NCBI GenBank assembly: GCA_024364805.1
Contig: CM044490.1
Coordinates: forward strand, 93,162,047 to 93,182,690
DNA: 20,644 nt
Origin: Euprymna scolopes
Lineage: Eukaryota; Mollusca; Cephalopoda; Sepiida; Sepiolidae
Direction of reading: 5' to 3'
Positions 17,777 through 20,644 of the stretch are shown here, one piece after another. Every line of letters begins with the position of its first letter. Positions within the stretch are counted from its first letter, which is position 1. The notes under the pieces are model-generated. The model ran no database searches. It had not been told where the DNA came from and worked only from the letters and a program-made list of their open reading frames with translations. The translations under genes and the position numbers were made by a program.

Positions 17777-17978
17777 ACGAAGTTTCCAGCCACGATTATG
17801 ACTGTGGTTTCAATTGAGGGTCACATCATGCTACCTCACATCTCCAAATAGGCTTGAAAGTCAACACAAAGCGTACCTGGATGTGCTGAAGAGTGTGGTG
17901 ATCCACTGGTGCAACAAGGTGGCCACTGGATGTGGCAGCAGAGCTCGGCGCTGCCCACAATTCCAAAGCTATGTACTT
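17777..17978 (+). pseudogene. DD37D-type mariner relative, transposase fragment
   Basis: The + strand reads TKFPATIM, VVSIEGHIMLPHISK, then (after a TAG and a frame change) KAYLDVLKSVVIHWCNKVA. In a third frame it reads WMWQQSSA and AHNSKAMY. The family pattern is TKFPA.VMVFGVVSSEGHIMPP...VYLDVLKSVV.PWCNQVA..PWVWQQDSAPAH. Only the core around the second catalytic region survives, and the Asp of WQQDSAPAH is Ser. No TIRs were located nearby. The related element at 18419-19160 encodes the homologous segment on the opposite strand. Confidence 0.78.
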
Positions 17979-18418
17979 AAAAAGGTTAAATAGTGTGGGC
18001 TATGCTTAGTTGTATTCAATTTTAATCAAAGGGAGCAAAGTTTGAGTGAAAGGTTTTTGTGAGATTGTAGATATCTTCCTAAAAAAATTGATAACAGGTA
18101 GTAGATATCAACTGACATAAATTCCGGAAGTTCCAGTTTCTTTGTGGCAGTTAAAATGTTTAATTAAGGCATAAGACAAACCAAATCACCCAATTAAAAT
18201 GTCGAATATTTTAGATTTGCACTAAATATGATGTAGAGTATTTATACACCATTCATCGAAGATTTTTCGATTTACATCTTCCTTAACACAACTCAAGCTT
18301 GTATGTAGTTGTTAATTATGTGAAGGAATTTTGATCAGAATTTAAAAACGAATTCTAGATTATGTTCTGATTTTAAACATGCGTAAACATAAAGTCGTAC
18401 ATGATCCAAGACTATATA
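17979..18418. other. no recognisable gene
   Basis: AT-rich spacer between the two transposase relics. No frame or element is recognised. Confidence 0.5.
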
Positions 18419-19160
18419 CAGGGTGAAACGATAAATTATCGCCCTAGAAAAGACAACATGATTCCATTTCCGTTTGATGAAAATCGAGATTCTGTTTTTG
18501 TTATGGACTATCTACTAGTTGGCCGGTTGTGTACAAATCCTAAGAGCGATAGGATCCATCTCCTACGTATGACCAAACAAGTAGCCCAGCGGGTTCAGGT
18601 CAGAGAAGGAGGGGACCAGTTAGAGAAGGGTATAAAGTCGTAGCACTCTTCTGAAGCCAAGCGTGGGTCTCTTTGGACTTAAGAGCTAGCGCTGAGTTCA
18701 GCTGCCACACTTAAAGCCTACCAGCGGCTATCTGATTGCACTAGGGATCACCACACTTTTCAGGACATCCAAGTACACTGTTGTGTTTAAATTCATGTGA
18801 AATAGCATGGTGTTGCTCCCACTTAAAACGAAACCAAATACCATAACTGTGGCCGCAAACTTTGTTTTCATCATCCTGGAAACGTCTCGGTTGTTTGTAC
18901 AGGCATTTTGATGGTGCTAGCAATGGTTCTGTTGTCAGAACTTAGATCGCTAGAGAGCATACTCTGCAGCAGTGTATCTCCGATTTCACCCATGAACATT
19001 ATGTAACTTTCAGACCTGATAGAAGGCTTCTATCACTCTTGGGATTTGTACACAACTGGCCACAAATGTGAGTGTAACAAAACCAGAAAACTGGTTTTCA
19101 TCAAACAGATGTGGGATCATGCGGTGTTGTCTACGGCGACAATTTTATCGTTCCACCCGA
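18419..19160 (-). mobile_element. DD37D-type mariner relative with about 140-bp TIRs, internally deleted
   Basis: The left end (18419-18562) starts cagggtgaaacgataaatta, then tcgcc. The right end (19021-19160), read inverted, starts cgggtggaacgataaaattg, then tcgcc. Both continue through gtttgatgaaaa, ctg-tttttgtta, tggcc-gttgtgtacaaatc and aagag-gatag. The inverted repeats are therefore long and about 75-80% identical by eye. A TA (18417-18418) precedes the left end; the right-hand TA is not clear. The minus strand between them carries transposase pieces. This is a deletion derivative that has kept unusually long TIRs. Confidence 0.8.
18563..18880 (-). pseudogene. transposase core relic of the DD37D-type element
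   Basis: Read on the minus strand: MKTKFAATVMVFGFVLSGSN, TMLFHMNLNTTVYLDVLKSV, VIP, then in shifted frames CNQ, AAG, VWQQ, SALA, KSKETHAWLQK, FSNWSP and DLNPLGYLFGHT. The family reads WQQDSAPAH...WPPSSPDLNPLDYFVW, with 37 residues between the second and third catalytic Asp, hence DD37D (maT-like by spacing, an inference). Both are lost here: the first of the two is disrupted and DLNPLDY reads DLNPLGY. The N-terminal DNA-binding region is absent and the C-terminus meets the left TIR directly. Confidence 0.78.
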
Positions 19161-20605
19161 CCCGATTGATACCAAAAATTGGATATGAATTTTCAACAAT
19201 TTCGGGGACATTTTATGAGAGATTTTAAATAACAAATTTTCGAATTTGTCAGATTTGTCCTAAATAGTGATGTGAAAATAAAACATTTTTCGTATTTAAA
19301 TCAAGAAGTATTTTTTTTTACTGTATGGAAATATAATAAAGAAATATATTTTTTTAAATCAAATTGAATCCACCTCGCCTTACATGTGTTGATTTTGAAA
19401 TGTTATTATCCAAGCAGTAATAGTGTAGTATATTAACAACATTGCTTTCCTATTGTGAATAAAAATACAACAAACAAATATGGAAAAACAAGTGATTATT
19501 TAATGTTTTATATGTGGAGTCCAATAGTTTCATATTGGATGAAAATAATTGTCTCAATAGTTGAGACAAACCTTTGCTAGTATGTGCTGGTGACTTGCTT
19601 AAAAGTCATGAACTGATTAAGAAGACTTTGTTACTAACTTAACTGCTCGTTCCCCACCTTGCGATTATGAAGGGAAATCTGGCCAATTAAGCTTTTCACC
19701 AGTCAATAATGAATTCTGCAATTTATTGTCAGAAATGTCTGCTATTAATGGTAGCTCACAAACTCCATTTACTGACAAATCAATAATATTTATCCAGTGT
19801 AGAGTTTTAAAATGAATTATCGGGATTTTAAATTGTTTTCATGGCTAGTATTCTCTTCCGAAAGAATATTAAAAAGTAATTTAAGTTTAATTTTTAAATG
19901 CAGTATGTACTGATTTAATATATTTGGTGAAATAAGATGAAACCTTTACAGTGTTTCAATAAATTAGTACAAGTTATTTAACCAGTTATTTCATGGTTAA
20001 ATATTAACTTACCTAATAGTCAAACTTCTTTTTACACCTTCTTTTCTCACTTCAGTTTTATTATATGACCATTGAAAATAAAACGTTTCAGATACTAATC
20101 CAAATCCATTATGTTGAATGGTTTTTAATGCAATCCTTTGAATCCCCATATGTTGTTTTCTAATTGTGTCGATCATCTTATGAATATAAACTTGCTGGTA
20201 GTTGAACTTGTTGCTTTTTTATATCACATCAAAAATTGTGTCTAAAATATTCAACTATTACTGATTTATAAAATAATAGCATTTCAATGTCAATACAGAT
20301 AACGCCGCAAAGGGAGAGGGTTCAATTTTTGTTAGAATTTCTTTATTATGTTTCCATAAAAAAAAGGATAAGATGTGCTGAATTAAATACTAAGATTGTT
20401 TGGTATTCACATCAATATTTATGCTGAATCTAGCAAATTCGAAGGTTTTTATTCAAAATCTTCCATAGTAAATTTTCATAAAACTAATAACGATTCAGAT
20501 CTTTTTTTTGTGTGTGTGTATCAGTATTGAAAATTTATAAACACAACTTCCGATACATTAGCCTTTTTGATATTTGAAAATAAAGAAAAATCGATCCCTA
20601 ATACA

Positions 20606-20608
<3 letters not shown>
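19161..20608. other. no recognisable gene
   Basis: About 1.45 kb of AT-rich DNA. A short perfect hairpin, tgtctcaa-tag-ttgagaca, lies at about 19550-19568. No frame, RNA gene or element is recognised. Confidence 0.5.

Positions 20609-20636
<28 letters not shown>
20609..20636. repeat. (TA)n microsatellite
   Basis: About 14 TA units just before the window end. Confidence 0.97.
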
Positions 20637-20644
20637 GTCATCCA

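Noticed and set aside
17496-17793. Two hydrophobic minus-strand frames that could be membrane proteins
   Set aside because: T-rich sequence gives hydrophobic residues by chance. The two frames overlap each other and one opposes a transposase relic.

Overview
The window looks like repeat-dense, non-genic DNA from a metazoan, most likely a mollusc and plausibly a cephalopod such as an octopus. This is inferred from the AT-rich base composition, the dense microsatellites (TA, GT, GATA, CT), the decayed mariner/IS630-type transposases, and a Jockey/CR1-like LINE whose decoded peptides resemble families I associate with octopus and other mollusc genomes. No host protein-coding gene, rRNA, functional tRNA, CRISPR array or bacterial-style operon can be supported. 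No retroviral or Polinton-like element was recognised. The longer open frames are transposon remnants, microsatellite read-through, or frames without recognisable homology.

Layout. Positions 1-989 are a 46-bp satellite array (21 full monomers plus a partial one) that runs off the left edge and shows higher-order structure. 990-2450 holds a 75-bp direct repeat and the 3' end of a LINE. 3156-3290 is a long alternating purine-pyrimidine GC/GT tract. 3960-5905 contains several copies of a dispersed family, here called R1 (a GACGAAGGC/CCGAAACGT-type core and an AAATAAATA tail). With them are a small TA-flanked MITE, a solo copy of the satellite monomer, and a head-to-head R1 foldback. 7115-8050 is a tandem pair of elements bounded by TATATAGACTAG-type ends that carry tRNA-like box A/box B modules on the minus strand. 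9146-9501 is a mariner transposase relic. 10190-12421 is dominated by microsatellites, including a perfect 52-bp CT/TA/GA palindrome.

12770-14752 is a rearranged LINE: an endonuclease half ends in a copy of the element's own 3' tail, and a second, internally deleted reverse-transcriptase half follows. 15144-16393 is a nearly full-length but dead mariner with TIRs and a TA target duplication. 16447-16620 is a second copy of the MITE found at 4044. 17777-17978 and 18419-19160 are two relics of a DD37D-type mariner relative (motif WQQ.SA.AH); the second keeps about 140-bp terminal inverted repeats. The rest, to 20644, is AT-rich sequence without recognisable genes, ending in a TA microsatellite.

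Nothing here forms a working gene system; the parts share a history of transposition. The points most worth a second look are the apparent origin of the satellite from a dispersed element, the chimeric LINE, the tandem tRNA-box elements, and the long-TIR DD37D relic.
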